DNA of 5,522 bases, taken from positions 1 to 5,522 of the forward strand of contig DAHUZD010000423.1 in the NCBI GenBank assembly GCA_027306745.1, in the 5' to 3' direction. Positions within the stretch are counted from its first letter, which is position 1, and every line of letters begins with the position of its first letter. Below are positions 1 to 5,522 of this stretch, piece by piece. The notes beneath the pieces are model-generated. The model was not told the origin of the DNA and ran no database searches. It worked only from the letters and a program-made list of their open reading frames with translations. The translations under genes were made by a program, and so were the position numbers. This stretch comes from Acidobacteriaceae bacterium (GTDB lineage Bacteria > Acidobacteriota > Terriglobia > Terriglobales > Acidobacteriaceae).

Positions 1-1254
1 GATGGATTTGCTGCGTTCTCCTGGGTACATACGTTGAGCGCTGCGACCCTGTTGCAGGTGTCACCCTTTTACCACTACAACAGCGCGGACTATGTTCCGG
101 GGGGGCAGGATACTCCGATTGCGGCCATGTCGGATCGCGCATCGAACTATGCAGGCGCGCAGGCTTCTTTAACTACGCAGATCAAGAATCACACGATTCA
201 AGCCGGTTTGTATGGATTTGGTCAGTACGACAACGATGCCTTTGGCGTGAAATTTGCGAATGGCGCCTATCAGAATTTTCAAATGCAGCAAGCCAACGCC
301 GGAGGCGTGACGGAAGAATATATCTCTGATAATTACAAGCTGAACCGCTGGATTACGGTGCTGGCCGGAGTGCGCGCTTCGCAATCCGTGGCCGCGATTA
401 CAGAGGTGGAGAATGATCCGCGCTTTGGGCTATCCGTGCAGGTGCCAAAGCTTCATTGGGTCATCCGGGCATTTTATGGGCGGTACTACCAGCCGCCGCC
501 ACTGGAGACATTATCCGGCCCGGTGCTGGGATATGCCAACAGCACGAACTCGTCATTTCTGCCGCTGCGTGGGGAGCGGGATGAGGAGCATCAATTTGGC
601 GTGCAGATTCCGCTGCGAGGATGGCTGCTTGATGCGGATAATTTTGAAACGCGCGCGAATAACTTTCTGGATCACTCGAATGTGGGCGAGTCGAATATAT
701 TTTTCCCGATTTCAATCGATGGTGCGTTGATTCAGGGCTGGGAGCTGACGATTCATTCTCCGCTAGCGTGGCGCTATGGGCAGGTGCATTTGGCTTACTC
801 CAATCAGCTTGCCGAGCAACGCGGAGCGATTACGGGGGGACTGGTTTGTGTTCCGATCAGCGCGCCGCAATGCAACGCCGGGTTCAATTACACACCGCTG
901 GACCACGACCAGCGCAACACGCTGAATGTGGGCATGGATGCAAAGCTGCCTGCGCAAACGTATGCGTCGGTCAATTTGTATTACGGTTCGGGTTTTGACA
1001 ATGGCGATCCGAACGAGCAATATCCGGGTCAATATCTGCCGCACGATACCAATCTGAGTTTGTCGGCAGGTAAGACGTGGCGCAAGCGCATTACCGCATC
1101 AGTGGATGCGACGAACGTGACCAACCATCGTGTGCTGCTGGATAACAGCCTGACCTTTGGTGGATTCCACTACAACGCACCGCGCGAGATTTATGCTGAG
1201 CTTCGATACCGCTTCCACTACGATAGGCTGTTGCATAGAGGGAAATCGCAATGA
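1..1254 (+). CDS. TonB-dependent outer-membrane receptor, C-terminal part (5' truncated by window)
   Basis: The frame is open from base 1, so this is the last 417 codons of a longer gene; the plug domain and signal peptide lie outside the window. What is visible looks like outer-membrane beta-barrel: alternating polar/aromatic strands, Gly/Asn-rich loops, and late-barrel motifs typical of TonB-dependent receptors. These are LDHDQRNTLN (fragment residues 300-309), the strand NLYYGSGF, NVTN (372-375) and a final strand ending RYRFHY (402-407). Proteins of this family take up scarce ligands such as metal chelates, cobalamin or oligosaccharides, using TonB-ExbBD energy. The ligand cannot be read from this fragment. 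A loop holds two cysteines (283 and 291). Ten residues, DRLLHRGKSQ, follow the expected terminal aromatic strand, which is slightly unusual. The stop overlaps the start of the SCO gene by 4 nt, implying co-translation. A TTG at 34 is an internal codon, not the start. Confidence 0.9.
   Translation, partial: DGFAAFSWVHTLSAATLLQVSPFYHYNSADYVPGGQDTPIAAMSDRASNYAGAQASLTTQIKNHTIQAGLYGFGQYDNDAFGVKFANGAYQNFQMQQANAGGVTEEYISDNYKLNRWITVLAGVRASQSVAAITEVENDPRFGLSVQVPKLHWVIRAFYGRYYQPPPLETLSGPVLGYANSTNSSFLPLRGERDEEHQFGVQIPLRGWLLDADNFETRANNFLDHSNVGESNIFFPISIDGALIQGWELTIHSPLAWRYGQVHLAYSNQLAEQRGAITGGLVCVPISAPQCNAGFNYTPLDHDQRNTLNVGMDAKLPAQTYASVNLYYGSGFDNGDPNEQYPGQYLPHDTNLSLSAGKTWRKRITASVDATNVTNHRVLLDNSLTFGGFHYNAPREIYAELRYRFHYDRLLHRGKSQ
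1238..1242 (+). promoter_or_regulatory. Shine-Dalgarno site of the CusF/SCO gene, inside the receptor gene
   Basis: GAGGG lies 8 nt before the ATG at 1251, within the last codons of the receptor. It supports the start at 1251 over the in-frame ATG at 1269, which would shorten the signal peptide by six residues. Together with the ATGA overlap it suggests translational coupling. Confidence 0.6.
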
Positions 1255-2171
1255 GCTGGTGTAGGGTGATGCGATGGATTGCCGCTGGAATGATTCTTGT
1301 GGCGGCAGCCGGATTGCCGGGATGCAGACGGGCGACCCCAGCGACTCAGACGAATCGTGCGCAATCCGCACATGCGCAGAGGTACATTGTGCGCGGAGTG
1401 ATTGTTTCCGTGGATGCCACGCATGGATCCGTGGAGATGACCAATGAGGATATTCCCGGCGTAATGGAGTCAATGACGATGACGTACGCGCTGGCCAATC
1501 CAGCGGACGTGGGAGCGATGCATCCCGGGGACAAGATTCGAGCGCAGCTTGCATTGAACGATGCTGGCGGAGCTACGCTGGATGAGATCGACATTCTGCA
1601 ACAAGCGCAGTTGAACCGCAAGCCAGCAGTGCAATATCACATGCCGCAGCCGGGGGATGGAGTGCCAGATTTTGCGTTGGTGAATCAAAGTGGGAGAAGG
1701 ATTCATCTGCAACAATATCGCGGCAGGGTTTTGCTGCTGACGTTTATATATACGCGTTGCCCGCTCTCCAATTACTGCCCGTTGATGAGTCGTAACTTTG
1801 CAGCGATCGATACAAGCCTGGTGGCCGAGCCGAAGCTCTACACGAAGACGCACTTACTCAGCATCAGCTTCGATCCGAAGTATGACACGCCAGCCGTACT
1901 GCGCAGCTATGGCGAGGCGTATACGGGACGCTACACGCAGGAAAAATTTCAGCACTGGGAGTTTGCTGCGCCAGATACAAGCGACGTCGCGCCCTTGCTG
2001 GAGTGGTTTGGTGTGGGTGTGACTCCGGGGCCGGGCAAGACGTTGCAGCATTCCTTGTCCACGGCGGTTGTTGGAATGGACGGGAAGATTCTGGCTTGGT
2101 ATCCGACGAACGACTGGACACCTGAGCAGGTGTTGCAGGTCGTGCGAGGCGCTGTGCAGGCAGGGAAATAG
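1251..2171 (+). CDS. SCO1/SenC family lipoprotein with N-terminal CusF-like copper-binding domain
   Basis: This predicted envelope protein has 306 residues. Residues 1-25 form a lipoprotein signal: Arg near the start, a hydrophobic run, then LPGC with Cys25 as the lipid-attachment site. Residues about 44-102 match the small beta-barrel of CusF-like copper-binding proteins, with the MTM pair (Met75, Met77) plus Met63 and Met72. Residues about 132-303 are a SCO/thioredoxin-fold domain. It has FALVNQSG at the fold entry, FIYTRC (165-170), a second cysteine at 176, the conserved family segment SISFDPKYDTP (205-214), and His267 where SCO proteins have their third copper ligand. SCO proteins deliver copper to, or reduce cysteines of, the CuA centre of cytochrome oxidase. 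The cysteines are spaced CX5C rather than the usual CX3C. The start overlaps the receptor stop (ATGA), and gluconokinase follows after 25 bp. The family call is secure; copper delivery is inferred. An alternative role is a general envelope thiol reductase. Confidence 0.9.
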   Translation: MSWCRVMRWIAAGMILVAAAGLPGCRRATPATQTNRAQSAHAQRYIVRGVIVSVDATHGSVEMTNEDIPGVMESMTMTYALANPADVGAMHPGDKIRAQLALNDAGGATLDEIDILQQAQLNRKPAVQYHMPQPGDGVPDFALVNQSGRRIHLQQYRGRVLLLTFIYTRCPLSNYCPLMSRNFAAIDTSLVAEPKLYTKTHLLSISFDPKYDTPAVLRSYGEAYTGRYTQEKFQHWEFAAPDTSDVAPLLEWFGVGVTPGPGKTLQHSLSTAVVGMDGKILAWYPTNDWTPEQVLQVVRGAVQAGK

Positions 2172-2196
2172 TGGATTGGATCGAGATGGGGCGATC

Positions 2197-2730
2197 ATGG
2201 TCGTGATTGTGATGGGTGTGTCGGGCAGTGGGAAGACGACAGTGGGGGGCGCCTTGGCCCAGCGCCTAGGATGGGGATTTGCCGATGCGGATGATTTTCA
2301 CTCTGCGGAGAACTGGGCCAAGATGAGTGCAGGGATTGCGCTGACGGATGCCGACCGTGCGCCTTGGCTGGAGGAATTGCACCGGCAGATTTGCGCATGG
2401 ACCGCTACAAACGGAACGGGCGCGGCAAGTTCGGTGGTGCTGGCCTGTTCGGCGCTGAAGCAGCAGTATCGCCAGCGGCTGACTGATGGCATCGATACGG
2501 CTGCTGTACGCTATGTATGGCTGGATGGACCAGCAGAGTTGATTGAGCAACGGCTGCGTCAGCGTACGGGGCATTCTGTGAATGCTGCGTTGTTGCCCAG
2601 TCAAATGGCTGTGCTGGAGCCGCCTGCGGAGGCGCTGCGCGTGCAGGTTGCGCAGGGTGTTCCGGCGATTGTGCAGGAAATTTGCGAGGCGCTGGCGCTG
2701 GACAAAGCTGCCGAACAGAAAAATTTTTAA
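2197..2730 (+). CDS. gntK: Gluconokinase (carbohydrate kinase, P-loop)
   Basis: This cytoplasmic kinase phosphorylates D-gluconate with ATP to 6-phosphogluconate, which enters the pentose phosphate or Entner-Doudoroff route. The 177 residues match the usual family size (about 170-190). The P-loop GVSGSGKT lies at 7-14. The substrate-side motif ADDFH (31-35) is followed by NWAKMSAGIALTDADRAPWL (39-58), the GntK pattern around the NxxKM and DxDRxPWL boxes. CSALK (84-88) and YRQRL (91-95) follow, and the LLPSQ...LEPP segment (132-143) is typical. The usual HF after the arginine-rich segment is HS here (126-127). The ATG at 2197 puts the P-loop seven residues from the N-terminus, as expected; a modest purine-rich GAGATGGGG precedes it. 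The frame is open further upstream, but that part overlaps the SCO gene and lacks family character. The gene ends in tandem stops TAATAA. No gluconate transporter or dehydrogenase gene is in view. Confidence 0.93.
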   Translation: MVVIVMGVSGSGKTTVGGALAQRLGWGFADADDFHSAENWAKMSAGIALTDADRAPWLEELHRQICAWTATNGTGAASSVVLACSALKQQYRQRLTDGIDTAAVRYVWLDGPAELIEQRLRQRTGHSVNAALLPSQMAVLEPPAEALRVQVAQGVPAIVQEICEALALDKAAEQKNF

Positions 2731-2750
2731 TAAGGTGCGAGGAGAAATTT

Positions 2751-3134
2751 ATGGCGAAAACTACGATCTTGTTTGCCGTTGCCCTGATTATTTTGGGCGT
2801 GGGATTTTTTGTTGCGACGGGAAGCCACGCACCGACAGCGCTGATTCCAGCCCTGTTTGGCGCGGTACTTTGGGTTTGCGGTTTGCTGGCGAGGACGGAA
2901 GACAGCAAGCGCCGGATGTTGGTGATGCATATCGCCGTCACTATTGCATTGCTGGGATTTTTATTCCCCGGCATTCGCGCATTGGGCGACGGAATGAAGA
3001 TGCTGCGGGGGCAGGTTGTGTTGCGTCCACTGGCGATGTGGGAAGAAGCAGCCATGGCTGTGCTCTGCCTGATTCTGGTTGTGCTTTCCGTTCGTTCCTT
3101 TATCGCAGCACGCAAGGCGCGCACGCTGTCCTAA
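2751..3134 (+). CDS. Conserved small membrane protein, four predicted helices, function unknown
   Basis: This is a 127-residue inner-membrane protein. Hydrophobic segments at about 4-23, 28-47, 57-75 and 98-116 suggest four transmembrane helices. The loop after helix 2 is charged (RTEDSKRR, 48-55) and the C-terminal tail is basic (RSFIAARKAR, 115-124). A GSHAPTALIPALFG turn leads into helix 2 and LGFLFPGIRAL lies in helix 3. I recall similar uncharacterised small proteins with a near-identical FIAAR tail in several phyla, but cannot name a family. No catalytic or metal-binding motif is evident. The start is well supported: AGGAG (2740-2744) sits 6 nt before the ATG. It follows gluconokinase by 20 bp and is the last gene of the cluster. 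Being real and membrane-bound is well supported; no function can be assigned. Confidence 0.8.
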   Translation: MAKTTILFAVALIILGVGFFVATGSHAPTALIPALFGAVLWVCGLLARTEDSKRRMLVMHIAVTIALLGFLFPGIRALGDGMKMLRGQVVLRPLAMWEEAAMAVLCLILVVLSVRSFIAARKARTLS

Positions 3135-3159
3135 CCAGAGAATAGACTGTGAGGATTCA

Positions 3160-3183
3160 GGCTGGAGGTAGTTGCTTCCAGCC
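3160..3183. terminator. Hairpin between convergent genes, candidate bidirectional terminator
   Basis: The 83-bp gap between the two stop codons contains an inverted repeat. GGCTGGA pairs perfectly with TCCAGCC, and the stem can extend to 10 pairs (two of them G-T) around an AGTT loop. Its position, 26 bp after the membrane-protein stop and 35 bp beyond the oligopeptidase stop, suits a shared terminator. Neither strand has a T-run after the stem, so it is not a classical intrinsic terminator. It may instead block 3' exonucleases or assist Rho. Confidence 0.45.
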
Positions 3184-3217
3184 ACAATCGACGTGCAGTG
3201 TGCCTTGTGCTGGATTC

Positions 3218-5329
3218 CTATCCGATCTGTTCCACGCCAAGCTGCCACAGCAGAAAAGCATAGTCGAAGGCGATCTCTTTGAGGTAGTCGTACCGGCCTG
3301 AGGCTCCGCCATGACCTGCGGCCATGTTGGTGTGCAGCAGTAACAGATTCGCATCCAGTTTGAGCGTGCGCAGTTTGGCGACATACTTCGCTGGTTCCCA
3401 ATACATCACCTGACTGTCGTGCAGAGAAGTCTTCACCAGCATGGCTGGATAGCTCTGCGTGCGCAGATTGTCATAGGGCGAGTAGGCCAGCATCCACTCG
3501 AATGCGGATTTTTCATTGGGATTGCCCCACTCCTCATACTCTGGCACAGTGAGCGGCAGGGAGGCATCGAGCATGGTGTTCATCACGTCAACAAACGGTA
3601 CGTGCGAGAGCACAACGCGGAAGAGATCGGGGCGTTGATTGGCAACAACGCCCATCAGCAGGCCACCCGCGCTGCCGCCCTCGATGGCAACCTTGTTGCG
3701 TGCACCATAGCCGTGGGCTAGTAGATGTTCCGTGACGGCGATGAAGTCTGAAAAGGTATTTTGCTTGTTCTGCAGGCGTCCGGCATCATGCCAGGGTTTG
3801 CCCATTTCTCCGCCGCCGCGAATGTGCGCGTAGGCGAGCACCAGGCCGCGATCCAGCAGGCTGAGCCGGTTGGAGTTGAAGCCAATGGGCAATGAGTAGC
3901 CATACGAGCCATAACCGTAAACGTAAAGTGGATTTTTTCCGCTCGTGAATTTGTCCTTGCGATAGACGAGAGAAACAGGCACCAACAGGCCGTCGTGCGC
4001 AGGGGCAAAGATTCGTTCGGATGTGTAGAGGGAACGGTCAAATCCACCGGGGACTGTGGCCTGCTTGAGCAGCGTGCTCTTGTCTGCGGCCACATCATAT
4101 TGGTAGACAGAGGCTGGAGTGACCAGCGACTGATAGCTGTAGCGATAGGTGGTTGCGTCAAACTCCGCGTTGATTTCTGCTGCGGCGCGATAGGCCGGCT
4201 CTGGAAAAGGGATTTCTTGCAGCGGTTGGTTGCTGGCGCGATCGACGATGCGCAGGTGCGGAAGCCCGTGAACGCGCTCTATGACGGTGAAGAAGCCGCG
4301 GAAGAGATCAACATCTTCCAGCATGACGTCTGCGCGGTGTGGAAGAATTTCGCGCCAGTTATTCCGGTTGCACGCGGCGACGGTGGCGGTGACCAGGCGA
4401 AAGTTTCTGCCAGTATCGTTGGTTCGAATGTACCAGTGGCCCTCGCAATGGTCGGCGTAGTATTCGATTGCGTCGCGGCGTTCATCCAGAATTTGGAAAG
4501 AATCGAGCGGGTTGTGCGCGGGGAGAAAGCGAATCTCGCTTGTGGTGTGGCTGGAAATTTCCAGCAGAAGATATTCCCCATCACGCGTGCGATTGATGGC
4601 GATGTTGAAGCGCTCGTCAGCCTCTTCGCAAAGCAGCACGCTCTGCGTTGGCTCCGCGCTTACATCCAAGCGGTAGAGCTGATGCTGGCGTTTGGTCTCT
4701 TCGTCTTCGATGGTGTAGAAGAGCGTGTGGTTATCGGCGGCCCATTCGATGGAGCCGACGCGCTCGGCCATTGCGGGCGTGGTGATGCCGCTGCGCAGAT
4801 CGCGGACGAAGAGGGTGTATTGGCGAAAGCCGGTGTTGTCTGTGGTGTAGGCCAGGCGGAGGCCGTCGTCGGAGACGGTGAAGGCACCTAGAGACATGAA
4901 GGCTTGGCCGAGAGCTAGCTGATTGACGTCAAGGAGCACCTGCTCGTTGGGGAAACCCTCGGATGGAGGCAGCGGAGGGATGGTGTCCGCGTTGGAACCG
5001 GCAGGCGCTGGAATGCGGCAGTACAGCAAGTACTGCTGGCCTTCCACGATGCGCGAGTAATAAAAAAATCCGTGTCTGAAGTAGGGAACCGAGACGTCTG
5101 TTTGCTGGATGTGGCTGAGCATCTCAGCGTAAAGCGTGTCGGCCAAGGGCTGTGCGGGCTGCATGACCGAAGCGGTGTAGGCATTTTCTGCCTCCAGATA
5201 CGCGATGACTTCGGTGCTTTCCTTATTGCGCAACCATGCGTAGTCATCCTGTAAGGTGTGGCCGTGGATTTGTACCGCTGTGGGCTGCTTGCGTGCGCTG
5301 GGAGGATTGAGAATGTTTTTGGATTCCAT
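3218..5329 (-). CDS. ptrB: Oligopeptidase B (S9A prolyl-oligopeptidase family serine peptidase)
   Basis: This cytoplasmic serine peptidase cleaves short peptides after Arg or Lys. The 703 residues are close to the roughly 690 of E. coli PtrB, and no signal peptide is seen. The N-terminal segment NPPSARKQP...DDYAWLRNKE is typical of the family. Residues about 70-400 are the beta-propeller that gates the active site. The C-terminal alpha/beta-hydrolase domain holds YGYGSYG (471-477), RGGGEMGKPWH (504-514), the nucleophile elbow GGSAGG with Ser553, LHDSQV with Asp638 and GHGG with His673, so the triad is complete. The acidic PEYEEWGNP segment (596-604) is where the family binds the basic P1 residue. 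The ATG at 5329 is chosen because the protein then begins like relatives. A GTG at 5350 would add seven residues but lacks a clear ribosome site and overlaps a possible -10 box (TATAGT, 5349-5354). The gene is convergent with the upstream cluster and transcribed on its own. Confidence 0.95.
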   Translation of the reverse strand: MESKNILNPPSARKQPTAVQIHGHTLQDDYAWLRNKESTEVIAYLEAENAYTASVMQPAQPLADTLYAEMLSHIQQTDVSVPYFRHGFFYYSRIVEGQQYLLYCRIPAPAGSNADTIPPLPPSEGFPNEQVLLDVNQLALGQAFMSLGAFTVSDDGLRLAYTTDNTGFRQYTLFVRDLRSGITTPAMAERVGSIEWAADNHTLFYTIEDEETKRQHQLYRLDVSAEPTQSVLLCEEADERFNIAINRTRDGEYLLLEISSHTTSEIRFLPAHNPLDSFQILDERRDAIEYYADHCEGHWYIRTNDTGRNFRLVTATVAACNRNNWREILPHRADVMLEDVDLFRGFFTVIERVHGLPHLRIVDRASNQPLQEIPFPEPAYRAAAEINAEFDATTYRYSYQSLVTPASVYQYDVAADKSTLLKQATVPGGFDRSLYTSERIFAPAHDGLLVPVSLVYRKDKFTSGKNPLYVYGYGSYGYSLPIGFNSNRLSLLDRGLVLAYAHIRGGGEMGKPWHDAGRLQNKQNTFSDFIAVTEHLLAHGYGARNKVAIEGGSAGGLLMGVVANQRPDLFRVVLSHVPFVDVMNTMLDASLPLTVPEYEEWGNPNEKSAFEWMLAYSPYDNLRTQSYPAMLVKTSLHDSQVMYWEPAKYVAKLRTLKLDANLLLLHTNMAAGHGGASGRYDYLKEIAFDYAFLLWQLGVEQIG

Positions 5330-5348
5330 GAAAAATTCTTTCTTATTC

Positions 5349-5354
5349 ACTATA
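5349..5354 (-). promoter_or_regulatory. Possible -10 box of the oligopeptidase B promoter
   Basis: Read on the minus strand this is TATAGT, one mismatch from the TATAAT consensus, 19 bp before the ATG at 5329. The sequence about 17 bp further upstream (GTCATC) is a poor -35 match, so the call rests on the -10 alone. If it is real, the GTG at 5350 cannot be the translation start. Confidence 0.2.
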
Positions 5355-5367
5355 ACGAAGTGTGCCA

Positions 5368-5372
5368 GGGAG
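5368..5372 (+). promoter_or_regulatory. Good ribosome-binding site match before a GTG, possible divergent gene start
   Basis: GGGAG (in AGGGAGA) lies 8 nt before the GTG at 5381 on the plus strand, an ideal spacing. It is the main reason to consider a divergent gene at the right edge. Confidence 0.3.
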
Positions 5373-5380
5373 ATGACATT

Positions 5381-5522
5381 GTGCCTGAAAAAGTGTGGTC
5401 ACCGGATGCTGGTTGGGAGAGAAGAGCCATTTTCCCGGCCATACGAGAAATTCAAAAAAAAATTGCATGTAGTCTTGGCCGACAATTAGCATCCAAGCAA
5501 GGTGCTGCAGCGCCGCCAGGAA
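5381..5522 (+). CDS. Possible start of a divergent hypothetical gene, cut by window end
   Basis: From the GTG at 5381 the frame stays open for 47 codons to the window edge, beginning VPEKVWSPDAGWERRAIF. A good ribosome-binding match precedes it, and it would be divergent from oligopeptidase B with about 51 bp between the starts. I do not recognise the peptide. Against it: several codons (AGA AGA, ATA, TTA) are unlike the window's other genes, and the frame crosses a run of nine A (5455-5463). The opposite strand is also open, from the edge to a TAA at 5343-5345, and could be the tail of an upstream minus-strand gene. The stretch may equally be non-coding. Confidence 0.25.
   Translation, partial: MPEKVWSPDAGWERRAIFPAIREIQKKIACSLGRQLASKQGAAAPPG

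Noticed and set aside
34..36. TTG as the start of the receptor gene
   Set aside because: The frame is open to base 1 and the peptide before it (DGFAAFSWVHT) continues barrel-like sequence. The gene is simply cut by the window.
1099..1554. A 151-codon minus-strand open frame across the receptor-SCO junction
   Set aside because: It is antisense to two recognised genes and its translation has no family character.
2068..2196. An N-terminal extension of gluconokinase from the upstream in-frame ATG at 2068
   Set aside because: It would overlap the end of the SCO gene by over 100 bp and add 43 residues unlike the family. The ATG at 2197 gives the normal P-loop position.
2719..2728. AAAAATTTTT palindrome at the end of gntK as a terminator
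   Set aside because: It is only an A/T-rich symmetry with no GC stem, and a closely spaced gene with a good ribosome site follows at once.
2405..3124. A 239-codon minus-strand open frame across gluconokinase and the small membrane protein
   Set aside because: It is antisense to two supported genes and to the gap between them. Its composition is Ala/Pro/Arg/Ser-rich and featureless.
2582..3145. A 187-codon plus-strand open frame overlapping gntK and the membrane protein
   Set aside because: It is a different frame of the same strand, begins inside gntK and has an Arg/Cys-rich out-of-frame composition. The membrane protein in the competing frame has a strong ribosome site and clear helices.
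3995..4891. A 298-codon plus-strand open frame opposite oligopeptidase B
   Set aside because: It lies wholly antisense to a secure gene with intact family motifs. The translation has no recognisable motif, and no convincing start context was seen. Long antisense frames are common opposite GC-rich genes.
5455..5463. Run of nine A as a terminator T-run for the minus strand
   Set aside because: I saw no convincing GC-rich stem immediately before the run in the minus-strand direction. Noted only as a possible slippage site.

Overview
The window looks like ordinary chromosomal sequence from a moderately GC-rich Gram-negative bacterium. An outer-membrane TonB-dependent receptor and a lipoprotein signal peptide imply two membranes. 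The receptor's sequence style and the fused CusF-like/SCO protein remind me most of Acidobacteriota (Terriglobia/Acidobacteriaceae). That placement rests on recalled family resemblance, not on a search.

Layout: four plus-strand genes (1-3134) form a tight, probably co-transcribed cluster whose promoter lies before the window. They are (i) the C-terminal part of a TonB-dependent outer-membrane receptor, cut by the window start; (ii) a predicted lipoprotein joining a CusF-like copper-binding domain to a SCO1/SenC thioredoxin-fold domain, starting inside the receptor's stop codon (ATGA overlap); (iii) a gluconokinase 25 bp later; (iv) a 127-residue protein with four membrane helices, 20 bp after that. 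An 83-bp gap with a 24-nt hairpin follows. A minus-strand gene (3218-5329) then converges on the cluster and encodes a complete oligopeptidase B with an intact Ser-Asp-His triad. The last 170 bp (5351-5522) hold the oligopeptidase upstream region and possibly the start of a divergent gene that leaves the window.

How the genes may work together: the receptor and the CusF/SCO lipoprotein are translationally coupled. They plausibly act together in the envelope, with the receptor bringing in a ligand (copper is a guess) and the SCO protein handling copper or thiol chemistry, for example in cytochrome oxidase assembly. Gluconokinase (gluconate to 6-phosphogluconate) and the small membrane protein have no obvious link to this and may simply share the transcript. 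Oligopeptidase B is an independent cytoplasmic peptidase.

I found no RNA gene, mobile element, CRISPR array or clear new system. The points most worth a second look are the receptor-SCO coupling, the widened CX5C motif and Met-rich site of the SCO protein, and the unresolved reading frame at the right edge.
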